From assembly GCA_031264245.1 (NCBI GenBank), contig JAISEG010000005.1, positions 186,001-250,000 of the forward strand: 64,000 bases of DNA, read 5' to 3'. The position numbers were made by a program, and so were the translations under genes. The stretch's first letter is position 1; the number at the start of each line of letters is the position of its first letter. This stretch comes from Oscillospiraceae bacterium. Lineage in GTDB: Bacteria; Bacillota; Clostridia; Oscillospirales; JAAYOS01. Under the pieces are notes generated by a model. That model made no database searches. It worked only from the letters and a program-made list of their open reading frames with translations, and was not told the origin of the DNA. Shown here in pieces: positions 25,503 through 35,099 of this stretch.

Positions 25503-26180
25503 ATGGATAATATCATCAAAACCACAGATATAAAACGGGGTTTCCCTTCCGCGGGAGACATGTTCTGGGCGCTTGGCGGAGTGTCGCTTGAGATTCCGAG
25601 GGGCAAGCTTACAATCCTCCGCGGGCGCTCCGGCTCCGGCAAGACCACCCTTATGAACATACTCGGCGCGCTGGATATGCCGACCGGGGGCAGTGTGTTG
25701 CTTGACGGCGTAGATATCACCGCGTTAAACGAACGCGGGCGGGACGAGGTGAGGCGGAGGAGGATGGGCTTCATCTTTCAGTCGGTGGCGCTGGTTTCAA
25801 TGCTCACCGCGTACGAAAACGTCGAATTTGCCCTCCGAGTCGCGGGTTATCCCGCCACCGGGAGGCAGGAGCGCGCGGAGGAGTGCCTGCGGCTTGTGGG
25901 TCTCTCGTCGAGGATGAAGCATATGCCGCAGGAGCTTTCCGGCGGGGAACAGCAGCGGGTCGCCATAGCCAGAGCCATAACCCACTCCCCCTCCGTTTTA
26001 TTTGCCGACGAGCCGACGGCGGAGCTGGACGCCACCACAGGGCTCCAGGTTGTAAAGATATTCAGGGAGCTCATCGAAAAGGAGAATGTAACCGTCGTGA
26101 TGACCACGCATGACGAGGGTCTTATGGACATAGCCGACTGTGTCTACTTGCTGGAGGATGGTGTGCTGATAAATGGATGA
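25503..26180 (+). CDS. ABC transporter ATPase 1 (MacB/LolD-like)
   Basis: 225 residues. Walker A GRSGSGKTT, Q-loop FIFQSVALVSMLTAYENVE, signature LSGGEQQRVAIARA, Walker B VLFADEPTAELD, and H-loop TTHDE are all present, so it should be active. The length and the LTAYENVEFAL motif match LolD/MacB-type ATPases that drive FtsX permeases. It follows the permease by 23 bases and overlaps the second ATPase by eight, so the two probably form a heterodimer on the single two-module permease. Confidence 0.9.
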   Translation: MDNIIKTTDIKRGFPSAGDMFWALGGVSLEIPRGKLTILRGRSGSGKTTLMNILGALDMPTGGSVLLDGVDITALNERGRDEVRRRRMGFIFQSVALVSMLTAYENVEFALRVAGYPATGRQERAEECLRLVGLSSRMKHMPQELSGGEQQRVAIARAITHSPSVLFADEPTAELDATTGLQVVKIFRELIEKENVTVVMTTHDEGLMDIADCVYLLEDGVLING

Positions 26181-27111
26181 GAGACAGAGCATTATCGAAT
26201 GTGAAAACCTTGTTAAGATATACAAGACAAAGGAGCTTGAGGTGCTCGCCCTGCAAGGTCTCGACCTGACCATAGAGCGGGGCGAACTGATGGCCATCAT
26301 AGGCAACAGCGGAAGCGGCAAGTCCACCTTCCTCAACATGATAGGCGGGCTGGACCGTCCCTCCGCGGGAAAGCTGCGGGTCGCGGGGCAGGACCTGTTC
26401 AAGCTTAGCGAGAAGGAGCTTGTAGGATACAAACGAACGACCGTTGGGTTTGTCTGGCAGAATAACGCGCGAAACCTGCTGCCCTACCTCACCGCCTGGC
26501 AAAACGTGCAGACCCCCATGCTCTTCGACTCCACCGCCGTGCCTTACGACGAAAACGCAAAGCTTCAGCTGTCCATGAACAAGAAAACGCGGGCGTTGCA
26601 GCTTTTGGAGCTTGTGGGAATGGGACACAGGAAGAACAACAAGCTGAGCCAGCTGTCCGGCGGCGAATTGCAGCGGGTGGCTATAGCCCTGGCGCTGGCG
26701 AACAACCCGAAAATTTTGCTCGCTGACGAGCCTACCGGGTCGGTCGATTTGAAGACCGCAAACTATATTCTGGACGTTCTGAGGGAGCTGAACAAGGAAC
26801 TGGGTACCACCATAATCATCGTCACCCACGACCGGGGCCTCTCCAAAAAGGTCCACCGCGTCGTCGCCATACGCGACGGGAAAACCTCCAGTGAATTTAT
26901 CACCCGCCAGAGCAGGCTGTCGGACCTGTCAAGCATTTCCGGTTTAGGCGAAAACGGCGAGTATCTCCAGGATGAATTCGTTGTGCTGGACAGGGCGGGG
27001 CGCATACAGATCCCGCGCGACCTGCTTGACAAAATGGAGCTTGAGGGAAATCGGGTCAAGCTGGAATATCAGGACGGCAAGGTGGTTATCTCCTCTCCGG
27101 GCGCACACTGA
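26173..27111 (+). CDS. ABC transporter ATPase 2 with C-terminal AbrB-like extension
   Basis: 312 residues. All ATPase motifs are present: Walker [10 protein letters not shown], signature [15 protein letters not shown], Walker [14 protein letters not shown]-loop VTHD. It is about 85 residues longer than the first ATPase. The tail (about 268-312) includes [17 protein letters not shown] and ends in a GKVVI strand. That pattern matches the swapped-hairpin AbrB/SpoVT fold, normally DNA-binding or dimer-forming. In this position it may regulate dimer formation or localise the ATPase. Its stop overlaps the start of the next gene by one base (TGATG). Confidence 0.88.
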   Translation: MDERQSIIECENLVKIYKTKELEVLALQGLDLTIERGELMAIIGNSGSGKSTFLNMIGGLDRPSAGKLRVAGQDLFKLSEKELVGYKRTTVGFVWQNNARNLLPYLTAWQNVQTPMLFDSTAVPYDENAKLQLSMNKKTRALQLLELVGMGHRKNNKLSQLSGGELQRVAIALALANNPKILLADEPTGSVDLKTANYILDVLRELNKELGTTIIIVTHDRGLSKKVHRVVAIRDGKTSSEFITRQSRLSDLSSISGLGENGEYLQDEFVVLDRAGRIQIPRDLLDKMELEGNRVKLEYQDGKVVISSPGAH

Positions 27112-28346
27112 TGAAAAGGACGCTTGTAATTATAGGCGGCGGGGCTTCCGGTCTCATGTCCGCGATTTCAGCCAAAAGCGCCGTACCCGGGATAGCTGTG
27201 ATCCTTTTGGAGCGCCTTGACCGGGTGGGCAAAAAGCTGCTTGCCACCGGAAACGGTCGCTGCAACTTCACAAATACCAAACTAACGTTAGATAACTACT
27301 GCGGCGAAGATACGCGGTTTGCCGACGCGGCGCTGTCCGGGTTTACCGTATCTGACACGATAGCCTTCTTTGAGCGTCTGGGGATCGTCCCCCGGGTTGA
27401 AAACGGCGGGAAGGTTTTCCCCTACAGCGGCGCCGCCGCCTCGGTGCTTGACGCCTTAAGAAGTGAATCGGAGCGTCTGGGGGTCAAAACGGTATGCGGG
27501 GTTACGGTGAAAAGCATCCTGTCCGCAGACGGCGGCTTCCTGCTCCTCTCGGACGGGGAGGAATACCTTGCCGACGCCGTTATTGTGGCGGGAGGCGGAA
27601 AGGCGTCACCCTCACTCGGGTCGGATGGCTCCTGCCTTGAACTGATGAAGAGCTTGGGGCACTCCGTCTCCGCGCTCACCCCCGCGCTTGTACAGCTGAA
27701 AACTCCGTCTGATGAGGTAAAGGCGCTGCAAGGCATCAAGGTAGTCTGTGCGGCTTACTCGCTTTGTAACGGAAGGCGGGTGAAAAGCGACGCGGGCGAG
27801 GTGCTGTTTACCTCGTACGGGCTGTCCGGTCCCCCCATTTTTCAGCTTTCCTCAGGCTGCGCTCTCGGTGCTTTGGATGCGATAGAACTGGACCTCACAC
27901 CGGAGATAGAGGCGCGCGATTTGGAGGAAATGCTTGTCCTGCGGCGGAAAAATCTGTCCCACCTCACCTGCGAGGGCTTCTTTACCGGATTTATAAATAA
28001 GCGAGTGGGCAACCTGATTTTTCGGCGGTGCGGCGTCCAAAAGCTGTCCATACCGGTAAATGCCATTACAGACAGGCTGACTCGCGATTTAGCCGCCTGC
28101 ATCAAGTCGCTCAGGTTTGATATCAGCGGCACAAACGGCTGGGAAAACGCCCAGGTCACAGCCGGAGGGCTTCGAGTAAACCAATTCGACCCTGATACCC
28201 TCATGTCACGACTCCACCCGGGACTCTTTTGCGCGGGGGAAATATTTGATATATTCGGCGACTGCGGCGGGTATAACCTACAGTGGGCGTGGTCCTCGGG
28301 CTATCTCGCCGGAATCTCCGCCGCGGTGAGTATAGATAACCTGTAA
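27111..28346 (+). CDS. HI0933/BaiN-family FAD-dependent oxidoreductase
   Basis: 411 residues. N-terminal FAD-binding GGGASGLMSA motif, then the family segments RVGKKLLATGNGRCNFTN, SYGLSGPPIFQLS, and the C-terminal GELFDIFGDCGGYNLQWAW-like block (GEIFDIFGDCGGYNLQ). Family members are NAD(P)/FAD enzymes; BaiN takes part in bile acid 7-dehydroxylation, but most homologues have no proven substrate. The start codon overlaps the stop of the ABC ATPase gene, so it is translated from the same message. Whether it serves the transporter is unknown. Confidence 0.85.
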   Translation: MKRTLVIIGGGASGLMSAISAKSAVPGIAVILLERLDRVGKKLLATGNGRCNFTNTKLTLDNYCGEDTRFADAALSGFTVSDTIAFFERLGIVPRVENGGKVFPYSGAAASVLDALRSESERLGVKTVCGVTVKSILSADGGFLLLSDGEEYLADAVIVAGGGKASPSLGSDGSCLELMKSLGHSVSALTPALVQLKTPSDEVKALQGIKVVCAAYSLCNGRRVKSDAGEVLFTSYGLSGPPIFQLSSGCALGALDAIELDLTPEIEARDLEEMLVLRRKNLSHLTCEGFFTGFINKRVGNLIFRRCGVQKLSIPVNAITDRLTRDLAACIKSLRFDISGTNGWENAQVTAGGLRVNQFDPDTLMSRLHPGLFCAGEIFDIFGDCGGYNLQWAWSSGYLAGISAAVSIDNL

Positions 28347-28414
28347 CGGGCTATTTTAGGCGCGTCTTTATTGCCGCCGGGTATGCCCCAACAAAAAAAC
28401 TTGAGGAAGTACAA

Positions 28415-30040
28415 ATGCTTAGAATTACCGGAATAGAGCTTCCCGCGTCCTTCGCGCGGGACTGTGACCTGCGGCTGAAAACCGCCGAAATGCTGAAAAT
28501 CGACCCGGCGGCTTTCACATCCTTCCGCATAGCAAAAAAGTCGCTCGACGCTAGAAGGAAAAGCGACATCCGCTTCGTCTTCACCGTTGAGGCTTCACTC
28601 GAGGGCGAGCGCCGCTTCCTGTCCTCCCCGAACGTCTCGCTGTCCGAGGAAGCGGCGGTTCATCCCATCATCCCGGCGCTTCGCCGCAGTGAGGATATCC
28701 CGCGCCCCGTAGTCGTCGGAAGCGGACCTGCCGGGCTTATGGCGGCTCTTGTCCTTGCCGAAGCCGGACTGCGCCCCATCATAATCGAGCGGGGCAAAAC
28801 GGCAAGGGAGCGTAAAAAGGATGTGGATTCGCTCTGGCGCGGCAAAGGGCTTGACCCCGAGTCGAACGTACAGTTTGGCGAGGGCGGCGCGGGCGCTTTC
28901 TCGGACGGCAAGCTGACCACCGGAATCAAGGACACGCGGTGCGGCTATGTGCTGGGCGAGTTTGTAAAGGCGGGCGCGCCGGAGGAAATACTCTATCTGG
29001 CAAAGCCTCACATCGGCACGGACAAGCTTCTTCCTATGGTGGAAAGCATGAGGAATAAAATCGTATCGCTGGGCGGCGAATTCCGGTTTGAGCAAAAGCT
29101 TACCGACGTAAATATCTCCGGCGGGCAGGTGCGCTCCCTGGAGGTCGAAGCCGCCGCACCATCCGGACTTTCCGCCAATTCACCTAACAAACGTTATATC
29201 CTTTCGTGTGAAAGGGTGATCCTCGCCATTGGGCACAGCGCGAGGGATACCTTCGAAATGCTGCTTTCCCGCGGCGTTTCGATGCAGCAGAAGGCTTTTT
29301 CGGTGGGTCTGCGGATCGAGCACCCTCAAAGACTTATCAATTCGGCGCAATACGGCGGAGCTGCGGGTCTTCCCCCGGCGGACTACAAGCTGTCCGCGCA
29401 GCTTTCAAACGGGAAGGGAGTTTACACCTTCTGCATGTGCCCCGGAGGGTATGTGGTCTGCGCTTCATCTGAGGAAAACCGTCTCGCCGTCAACGGAATG
29501 AGTTACTATTCGAGAAGCGGTGAAAACGCGAACTCAGCCCTGCTTGTAAGCGTTGATGGAAAGGACTTCCTGTCCGACCATCCCCTCGCCGGGGTCGAGT
29601 ATCAGCGCTTACTTGAAAACAGGGCGTATACGCTCGGCGGAGGGGGCTGCACAGCGCCCGCGCAGCGGGTGGAGGATTTCTTGAATAACGAACGATCGTT
29701 AGGCTTCACGGATGTGAGGCCCTCCTACCTGCCGGGGGTCGCGCCCGCAAACCTGAGCCGGCTATTTTCGGCGGATATTTCTGATTCGCTGAAGGAAGGG
29801 ATAAGGCGGTTTTCGAATAAGCTGAGCGGCTTTGACCACCCCGGCGCGGTTCTGACCGGGATAGAGACCCGCTCAAGCTCACCTGTGCGTATACTGAGAA
29901 ACGATAAATATGAATCCAATGTCTCCGGGCTTATCCCCTGCGGCGAGGGCTGCGGTTACGCGGGAGGAATAATGTCCGCGGCGGTGGACGGCGTGCGGTG
30001 CGCCGAAGCGGTGCTCGAAGGCTATACTATAGCAAATTGA
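28415..30040 (+). CDS. FAD-dependent dehydrogenase (COG2509-like)
   Basis: 541 residues. A preceding small domain (1-95, MLRITGIELP, then CDLRLKTAEMLKID) is typical of this family. The FAD motif VVGSGPAGLMAALVLAEAG (about 100-118) is followed by VQFGEGGAGAFSDGKLTTG and a C-terminal LIPCGEGCGYAGGIMSAAVDG that closes the flavin site. It has been annotated as uncharacterised FAD-dependent in many Clostridia. GAGGAAG precedes ATG 28415. It follows the HI0933-like gene with a 68-base gap, so the pair is probably cotranscribed. A perfect palindrome terminates the unit. Confidence 0.85.
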   Translation: MLRITGIELPASFARDCDLRLKTAEMLKIDPAAFTSFRIAKKSLDARRKSDIRFVFTVEASLEGERRFLSSPNVSLSEEAAVHPIIPALRRSEDIPRPVVVGSGPAGLMAALVLAEAGLRPIIIERGKTARERKKDVDSLWRGKGLDPESNVQFGEGGAGAFSDGKLTTGIKDTRCGYVLGEFVKAGAPEEILYLAKPHIGTDKLLPMVESMRNKIVSLGGEFRFEQKLTDVNISGGQVRSLEVEAAAPSGLSANSPNKRYILSCERVILAIGHSARDTFEMLLSRGVSMQQKAFSVGLRIEHPQRLINSAQYGGAAGLPPADYKLSAQLSNGKGVYTFCMCPGGYVVCASSEENRLAVNGMSYYSRSGENANSALLVSVDGKDFLSDHPLAGVEYQRLLENRAYTLGGGGCTAPAQRVEDFLNNERSLGFTDVRPSYLPGVAPANLSRLFSADISDSLKEGIRRFSNKLSGFDHPGAVLTGIETRSSSPVRILRNDKYESNVSGLIPCGEGCGYAGGIMSAAVDGVRCAEAVLEGYTIAN

Positions 30041-30061
30041 CACAAATATTGCTCCTCCGAA

Positions 30062-30111
30062 TAAAAGAAGGTCTTATACTAAACCGCGGTTTAGTATAAG
30101 ACCTTCTTTTA
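30062..30111. terminator. Perfect 50-bp palindrome, bidirectional terminator
   Basis: Bases 30062-30086 are the exact complement of 30087-30111 with no loop at all. It separates the converging flavoprotein and clpE-like genes. An extra hairpin (CAGATTTCTTG with CAAGAAGTCTG, about 30113-30150) lies next to it on the clpE side. Confidence 0.88.
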
Positions 30112-30153
30112 ACAGATTTCTTGAAAAAATTTTATTTTTGCAAGAAGTCTGAT

Positions 30154-32430
30154 TTATTCATTTACCGGCAGGATTAAAATTTTTTCGCCGTCCTCCGAGG
30201 TGATGTTGATGCCCTTCGGATTTGCTTCATAGTTGTCTATTATGACGCTTGCTATGCCGTCCTCTATTTCCTTTTGGATCAGCCGGCGGAGGTTGCGCGC
30301 GCCGTACTTGACCGAGTAGGATTTTTTCACAAGTATCTTCTCGGTGTTTTCGTCCCAGCTTAAATCAAGATTTCTTTCCGCCAGGGATTTTTTCAGGTCG
30401 CCGAGCATTATCCTCACGATCTTGCTGAAATCCTCCTCGCTGAGCTGATTGAAAGCCACTATCTCATCCACCCGGTTGATAAACTCCGGACGCATTATAT
30501 CGCTGAGCGCCTTCATCGCCTTGTCCTTGGACTGCTCGGACAGGGATCGGTCAAAGCCCATAACTCCGCTGCCCTGCCGCTCGCTGCCCGCGTTTGAGGT
30601 CATAATAATAACCGTGTTCTCAAAGTTTACCTGCCTGCCGTGCGCGTCGGTTATCAGCCCGTCGTCCAGTATCTGCAACAGAACGTTCAGCACGTCCGGA
30701 TGCGCCTTCTCAATTTCGTCAAACAGTATGACCGAGTAGGGCTTTCTGCGTATCTTTTCGGTGAGCTGCCCCGCCTCGTCATAGCCCACATACCCCGGAG
30801 GAGCGCCAATTATGCGGGACACGGAATGCTTTTCCATAAACTCGGACATGTCGAGCCTTATGAGGGATTCGGGCGAGTTAAACAAATCCTGCGCCAGGCA
30901 TTTGACAAGCTCAGTCTTGCCTACCCCGGTCGAGCCCACAAATATAAAGGAAACCGGCTTGTGCTTCGCGGAGATTCCCACCCTGCCGCGTCGTATTGCC
31001 GCCGCGACTGTTTTAACTGCTTCGTCCTGTCCGATGATCCTCTCCCTGAGTCTGTCCTCAAGCTGCTTCAACCGCTCAAATTCCGCTTCCTGTATGGAGG
31101 ACGCCGGTATCTTTGTCCACAGCTCGATGACCCTCGCCAGATTCTCGGCGGTCAGCTCCGGCCGGTTGTCCTCCGCCTCCTGCATACGCGCGCCCAGCTG
31201 CATCTCCCGGCTGCGCAGCAGCGCGAGCCGCTGGTACGCCTCGGGGGTGGTATCCTCCATCAGAGATTCCCGCTCCGACGCGATCTTCTGCAAATCCGCC
31301 TTCATGCGTTCCTTCTCACCGATGGACTTATCCTTCAGGTTGACGTCGGAGCAGGCCTCGTCGATAAGGTCGATAGCTTTGTCCGGCAAAAAGCGGTCGG
31401 TTATATATCTCTCGCTCAGGATAACCGCCTGTCTGGCCACATGGTCAGTGATTTTCACGCCGTGGAAGCTCTCGTAGTAGTGGGCTATCCCCTTGATAAT
31501 CTCAATTGTCTCCTCAACCGAGGGCTCGTTTATTGTAACCGGCTGGAACCGGCGTTCAAGCGCGGAATCCTTTTCAATGTGCTTTCTGTATTCGGTGAAG
31601 GTGGTTGCGCCGATGACCTGTATCTCCCCCCTGGAGAGAGCGGGCTTGAGAATATTCGCCGCGTTCATGGAGCCCTCGGCGTCCCCGGCGGCGACGATGC
31701 TGTGAACCTCATCTATGACAAGCACGATATTCCCAAGCTTCTTAATTTCTTCAATGAGCCCCTTCATGCGGCTTTCAAACTGCCCTCGAAACTGAGTTCC
31801 CGCGACAAGTGAGGTCAGGTCGAGCAGGTAAACCTCCTTGTTTTTCAGCTTCTCGGGCACATCCCCGTCCGCCACACGCTGCGCAAAGCCTTCCGCGACA
31901 GCGGTCTTTCCCACCCCCGGCTCTCCGATAAGGCAGGGGTTATTTTTCTGGCGGCGGTTCAATATCTGGGTGACCCGTTCAATTTCAGCCTGGCGTCCGA
32001 CAATTCTGTCAAGCTTTCCCTGCACGGCTCTTTCGGTGAGCGAGATGCAGTAGGACTCCAAAAACTTCTTCTTGGGAGGCTTGGCGTCACGCTTCTCCCT
32101 GCCGGGAGGCGGTGCGTCGTTTGCGCCGCTCTCCTGCCCGGGGGAGCCGAACAGCCTGTTTAAAAACGGAAAGGTCGCGGTTTTTCCGTCCTCGGTATCA
32201 TCCTCCGAGCCGTCGTTTTCGTTGATAACGTCCATAAGCTCAGTGGTCATCGCCTCAAGCTCATCGTCAGATATCCCCATCTTTTGGATTATGTCGTTTG
32301 CCGGCTTTATTCCAAGGTCCTTCGCGCATTTAAGACAAAGACCCTCGTTTGTCGTTCTTCCGTTTTCGATTTTGGTGACAAAGATCATCGCCATGTTCTT
32401 TTTGCACCGCGAGCAGATTGTAGGTTGCAT
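30154..32430 (-). CDS. ClpE-like ATP-dependent protease ATPase subunit
   Basis: 758 residues from ATG 32430, seven bases after GGAGG. An N-terminal zinc finger (CSRC, about 20 residues, then CLKC) replaces the ClpC N-domain, as in ClpE. AAA module 1 has GEPGVGKTAVAEG, a middle coiled region (about 410-460) follows, and AAA module 2 has GSTGVGKTELVK with an MGF tripeptide at the ClpP-contact loop position. It unfolds proteins for ClpP degradation, and ClpE is a heat- and stress-induced form in Firmicutes. No CtsR, McsA or McsB gene lies nearby; the zinc finger resembles McsA. Confidence 0.85.
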   Translation of the reverse strand: MQPTICSRCKKNMAMIFVTKIENGRTTNEGLCLKCAKDLGIKPANDIIQKMGISDDELEAMTTELMDVINENDGSEDDTEDGKTATFPFLNRLFGSPGQESGANDAPPPGREKRDAKPPKKKFLESYCISLTERAVQGKLDRIVGRQAEIERVTQILNRRQKNNPCLIGEPGVGKTAVAEGFAQRVADGDVPEKLKNKEVYLLDLTSLVAGTQFRGQFESRMKGLIEEIKKLGNIVLVIDEVHSIVAAGDAEGSMNAANILKPALSRGEIQVIGATTFTEYRKHIEKDSALERRFQPVTINEPSVEETIEIIKGIAHYYESFHGVKITDHVARQAVILSERYITDRFLPDKAIDLIDEACSDVNLKDKSIGEKERMKADLQKIASERESLMEDTTPEAYQRLALLRSREMQLGARMQEAEDNRPELTAENLARVIELWTKIPASSIQEAEFERLKQLEDRLRERIIGQDEAVKTVAAAIRRGRVGISAKHKPVSFIFVGSTGVGKTELVKCLAQDLFNSPESLIRLDMSEFMEKHSVSRIIGAPPGYVGYDEAGQLTEKIRRKPYSVILFDEIEKAHPDVLNVLLQILDDGLITDAHGRQVNFENTVIIMTSNAGSERQGSGVMGFDRSLSEQSKDKAMKALSDIMRPEFINRVDEIVAFNQLSEEDFSKIVRIMLGDLKKSLAERNLDLSWDENTEKILVKKSYSVKYGARNLRRLIQKEIEDGIASVIIDNYEANPKGINITSEDGEKILILPVNE

Positions 32431-32455
32431 ATATTCCTCCATACTGTGGCTGAAA

Positions 32456-32992
32456 TTACCCGTTGCCGCGACTTCTCAGCATTTTATTTAATTTATAAGC
32501 ATAGACCGAAAGCGCGCAAACCGTTGTCGCCAGCGCAACCGTCAGCATAACCGTTGAATACGGCCGCGGTATATGGAACAGCATAAGCGCAAGACAGGCC
32601 GTGAAAAAGATTACGGTGGACGCCTTCCCCAGCATATTCGAAGGCAGCACGTCGTCCGTTTTTTTATACATAAGCAGAGCGCCCAGCCCCATCATCATCT
32701 CTTTTATAAAAAAGCAAACTACGATCCAAAGCGGTATTATGCTTTTGATACCCACACACAGGATAGCGGCAAAGGTCATAAGCTTATCGGCAAGGGGATC
32801 AAGCACCCGTCCAAGCCTTGTTATTTTATTATATTTTCTCGCGATATAGCCGTCCAGGACGTCGGTGGCAAAGGCAGTCGCAAATATTATTCCCGCGTAT
32901 CTGTGTGCATTTGGCGTATCCATGAAAAAAACGCAGACAAATACCGGAACCATAAAAATACGCAGCAGCGACAAGGCGTTTGGTACATTCAT
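32456..32992 (-). CDS. pgsA: CDP-diacylglycerol-glycerol-3-phosphate 3-phosphatidyltransferase
   Basis: 178 residues. The CDP-alcohol phosphotransferase motif is visible as DVLDGYIARKYNKITRLG and ends LDPLADK, matching DGxxAR-x8-G-x3-D-x3-D. Several hydrophobic helices make it an integral membrane enzyme. It commits CDP-diacylglycerol to phosphatidylglycerol synthesis. No strong ribosome binding site stands before the ATG at 32992. The clpE-like gene starts 25 bases downstream. Confidence 0.92.
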   Translation of the reverse strand: MNVPNALSLLRIFMVPVFVCVFFMDTPNAHRYAGIIFATAFATDVLDGYIARKYNKITRLGRVLDPLADKLMTFAAILCVGIKSIIPLWIVVCFFIKEMMMGLGALLMYKKTDDVLPSNMLGKASTVIFFTACLALMLFHIPRPYSTVMLTVALATTVCALSVYAYKLNKMLRSRGNG

Positions 32993-33202
32993 ACAGGCAA
33001 CATGAAGTTTATCATTTTGGGTAAGGCTTGATAAACCGGATCTCCCTTCACAGCAATTTGAAAATACAGTGTACCACTAAATCATTACGATGTATACAAC
33101 TTTTTCTAAAGCAAATATTAATTTTTTATATTTCTATAGCAATTTATGATTTTTTGCCCGCATATGTGCTTAGGGCGACAAATTTTTTCTCCGCCGATCG
33201 GA

Positions 33203-33826
33203 TCACAGCCCGGAAAACAGGTCATACTGTGAAAGAAATTTATATATAACGGTTTGCTCCGCCACCTCAGGGGGGATTACCGCGGTCAGCGAGGAGGATA
33301 TCTTCACAAGGAAAAATACCACTACAAGCCCGACAAACCCTCCGAATATCATGCCCAGGGTTTTGTTTAAAAAATTGAGCACCGGAAGCTTTGTCGCAAG
33401 GTTCAAAATTCTCGCCGCAAGCTTTAACACAAGCAGGATGACCGCAAAGGATATCACCGACACAAGCACGACCGAGGCTGAGCCCGCAAGCGCCTTTGCC
33501 GCCTTCGATACCGCGGCGTCGCCCATTTGTCCGATAAACTCACCCGATTTCTCCGCCGCACCGTTCAGGCTCATGCCGTAGAGCTTAAAATCCTCCGGCA
33601 CCGCGCCGCTTATGTCGACCGCGTCGTATACGGCTCCGTATATGTGCGGCTCGATGCGCTCCGCGACCAGCGGCGAGAAGCCTGTGGTCACAAAGCCTGC
33701 CCCAACAAAAGCGGCTATTACCACCGCAAAGGACGCGAGGTTTAAAACAAAGCCCTTGCTTCTCCCTCTCAGAATAAATATAAGCAGTATGACCAAAATC
33801 GCGATATCCAATATGTATTTCATCAT
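33203..33826 (-). CDS. CvpA-family membrane protein
   Basis: 207 residues with four hydrophobic helices (about 2-22, 25-45, 108-130, 150-175). The start DIAILVILLIFILRGRSKGF and the segment near LNKTLGMIFGGFVGL fit CvpA, originally tied to colicin V production in E. coli and of unclear general role. It lies in a run of minus-strand genes with pgsA and the DUF5711-like gene. The 210-base gap to pgsA is AT-rich and holds no gene. Confidence 0.72.
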   Translation of the reverse strand: MMKYILDIAILVILLIFILRGRSKGFVLNLASFAVVIAAFVGAGFVTTGFSPLVAERIEPHIYGAVYDAVDISGAVPEDFKLYGMSLNGAAEKSGEFIGQMGDAAVSKAAKALAGSASVVLVSVISFAVILLVLKLAARILNLATKLPVLNFLNKTLGMIFGGFVGLVVVFFLVKISSSLTAVIPPEVAEQTVIYKFLSQYDLFSGL

Positions 33827-33890
33827 TACGACCTCACCCTCTCCCTGTACCTTTTTCGCGTGATATCCGGCTTCTCACCGTCGCTCAGTA

Positions 33891-35060
33891 TTATTTATAC
33901 GAATAAATTTCAGCCGAATCCCCGGTCAAAATCATCAGTGTGCCGTTTTCCCTCATAATTATATGCCTGCTGCCCGCCGAAATGCTAAAGCTTTTTTCGT
34001 CCTCCATGCTCTCATTATAGACCAGCGCCGTATCAGTTGTCAAAATTCCCAGGCTGCCGTTTATACATGATATTGCCTTTACCCCGTCAATATACTTTTC
34101 CGCTATTATCCCGCCCTCCCGGTTCAAGGTAAGGACGCGGGAAACCGAGCCTGACATCTTGTCCGACAGGCAGACGACCTGCAAGCCCGCCCCATCTGTG
34201 GAATAATCGCTGAGGCGCAGGTTTTCGAAGCTCTGCTCACCCACCTTATTGCCGTTTCCGTCGCAAAAGACGACGCTCTTTTCCTTGAGTATCATAACGT
34301 TTTCGTTGTCAAGAAACACAATATCCAGAATAAGCTCGTCGTAGCACTCGTATGAGGCGTACGGCTCCTCGCTTGTTCTCTTCATAAAAATCACCTTGGA
34401 CATTATCTTCGCGCCGCTCTGATTTACCCCGCCTACGCAGAAGCGTGCCGAATCGGGGGACAGCGCGGACACGGTCAGGTAGCGCTCCGGGGAGAACCAC
34501 TTTATGACCTCCTCCATCGTCTCATCGTACAGCGCGGCGGTCGCCTTGCTCCCGCTCTCCTCGGCGACGACAAGATACCAGCCCATGGCGTTTATCTCAC
34601 ATGTAATGATGTTGTTTTTGTACGCGCGGGAGAATTTTATCGCTCCGGAATCGCAGTACACCATATTGACCCCGCCTACGTCGTACGCGAGAAGATAGCT
34701 TCCCGCTGCCTTCACCGAGGGACGCTGGAAGCTTGCCGCGGTCGCCGCGGTCTCAGCGCCGCTTTTGTTTATGACGGACAGACCGTTTGCCGAAAGCACC
34801 GCAAGCCCGCCCATATAATCCGCGTACGCGTTTGTCGGGTTCGCGGTGAATTTGTAGCTGTCCACATAGTCCACCGTATCTTTCTCGCCGAACGGAAGAA
34901 TCGACAGAACGTTTGAAACGCTGAGGTCGTTGTAATTCATAACGACAAACAGGCATATCCCGGCTACGGCGGCAAGGATGATAAACCTTAAAAACATACC
35001 CGGCAGCCGCCGCAGGGCGGACCTATTCTCTTTTGAAATATCCTTTTTTACCGCGCTCAT
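33891..35060 (-). CDS. DUF5711-like membrane-anchored beta-propeller protein
   Basis: 389 residues. A short basic cytoplasmic head (RSALRRLPGMF) and one transmembrane helix (about 25-45) are followed by an extracellular region of about 340 residues built from repeated beta-strand blocks (for example SYLLAYDVGGVNMVYCDSG, WYLVVAEESGS), which looks like a beta-propeller. This matches the clostridial DUF5711 family, of unknown function. GAGGGG precedes the ATG. It is the first gene after truA in the same direction. Confidence 0.7.
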   Translation of the reverse strand: MSAVKKDISKENRSALRRLPGMFLRFIILAAVAGICLFVVMNYNDLSVSNVLSILPFGEKDTVDYVDSYKFTANPTNAYADYMGGLAVLSANGLSVINKSGAETAATAASFQRPSVKAAGSYLLAYDVGGVNMVYCDSGAIKFSRAYKNNIITCEINAMGWYLVVAEESGSKATAALYDETMEEVIKWFSPERYLTVSALSPDSARFCVGGVNQSGAKIMSKVIFMKRTSEEPYASYECYDELILDIVFLDNENVMILKEKSVVFCDGNGNKVGEQSFENLRLSDYSTDGAGLQVVCLSDKMSGSVSRVLTLNREGGIIAEKYIDGVKAISCINGSLGILTTDTALVYNESMEDEKSFSISAGSRHIIMRENGTLMILTGDSAEIYSYK

Positions 35061-35099
35061 TTCAGCCCCTCAAATTATATCAAACGTTCGTTATATTTT

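Noticed and set aside
30640-31812. Long open frame (390 codons) opposite the clpE-like gene
   Set aside because: It is the complement of conserved AAA+ sequence and has no ribosome site or recognisable protein features; GC-rich codons leave the opposite strand open.
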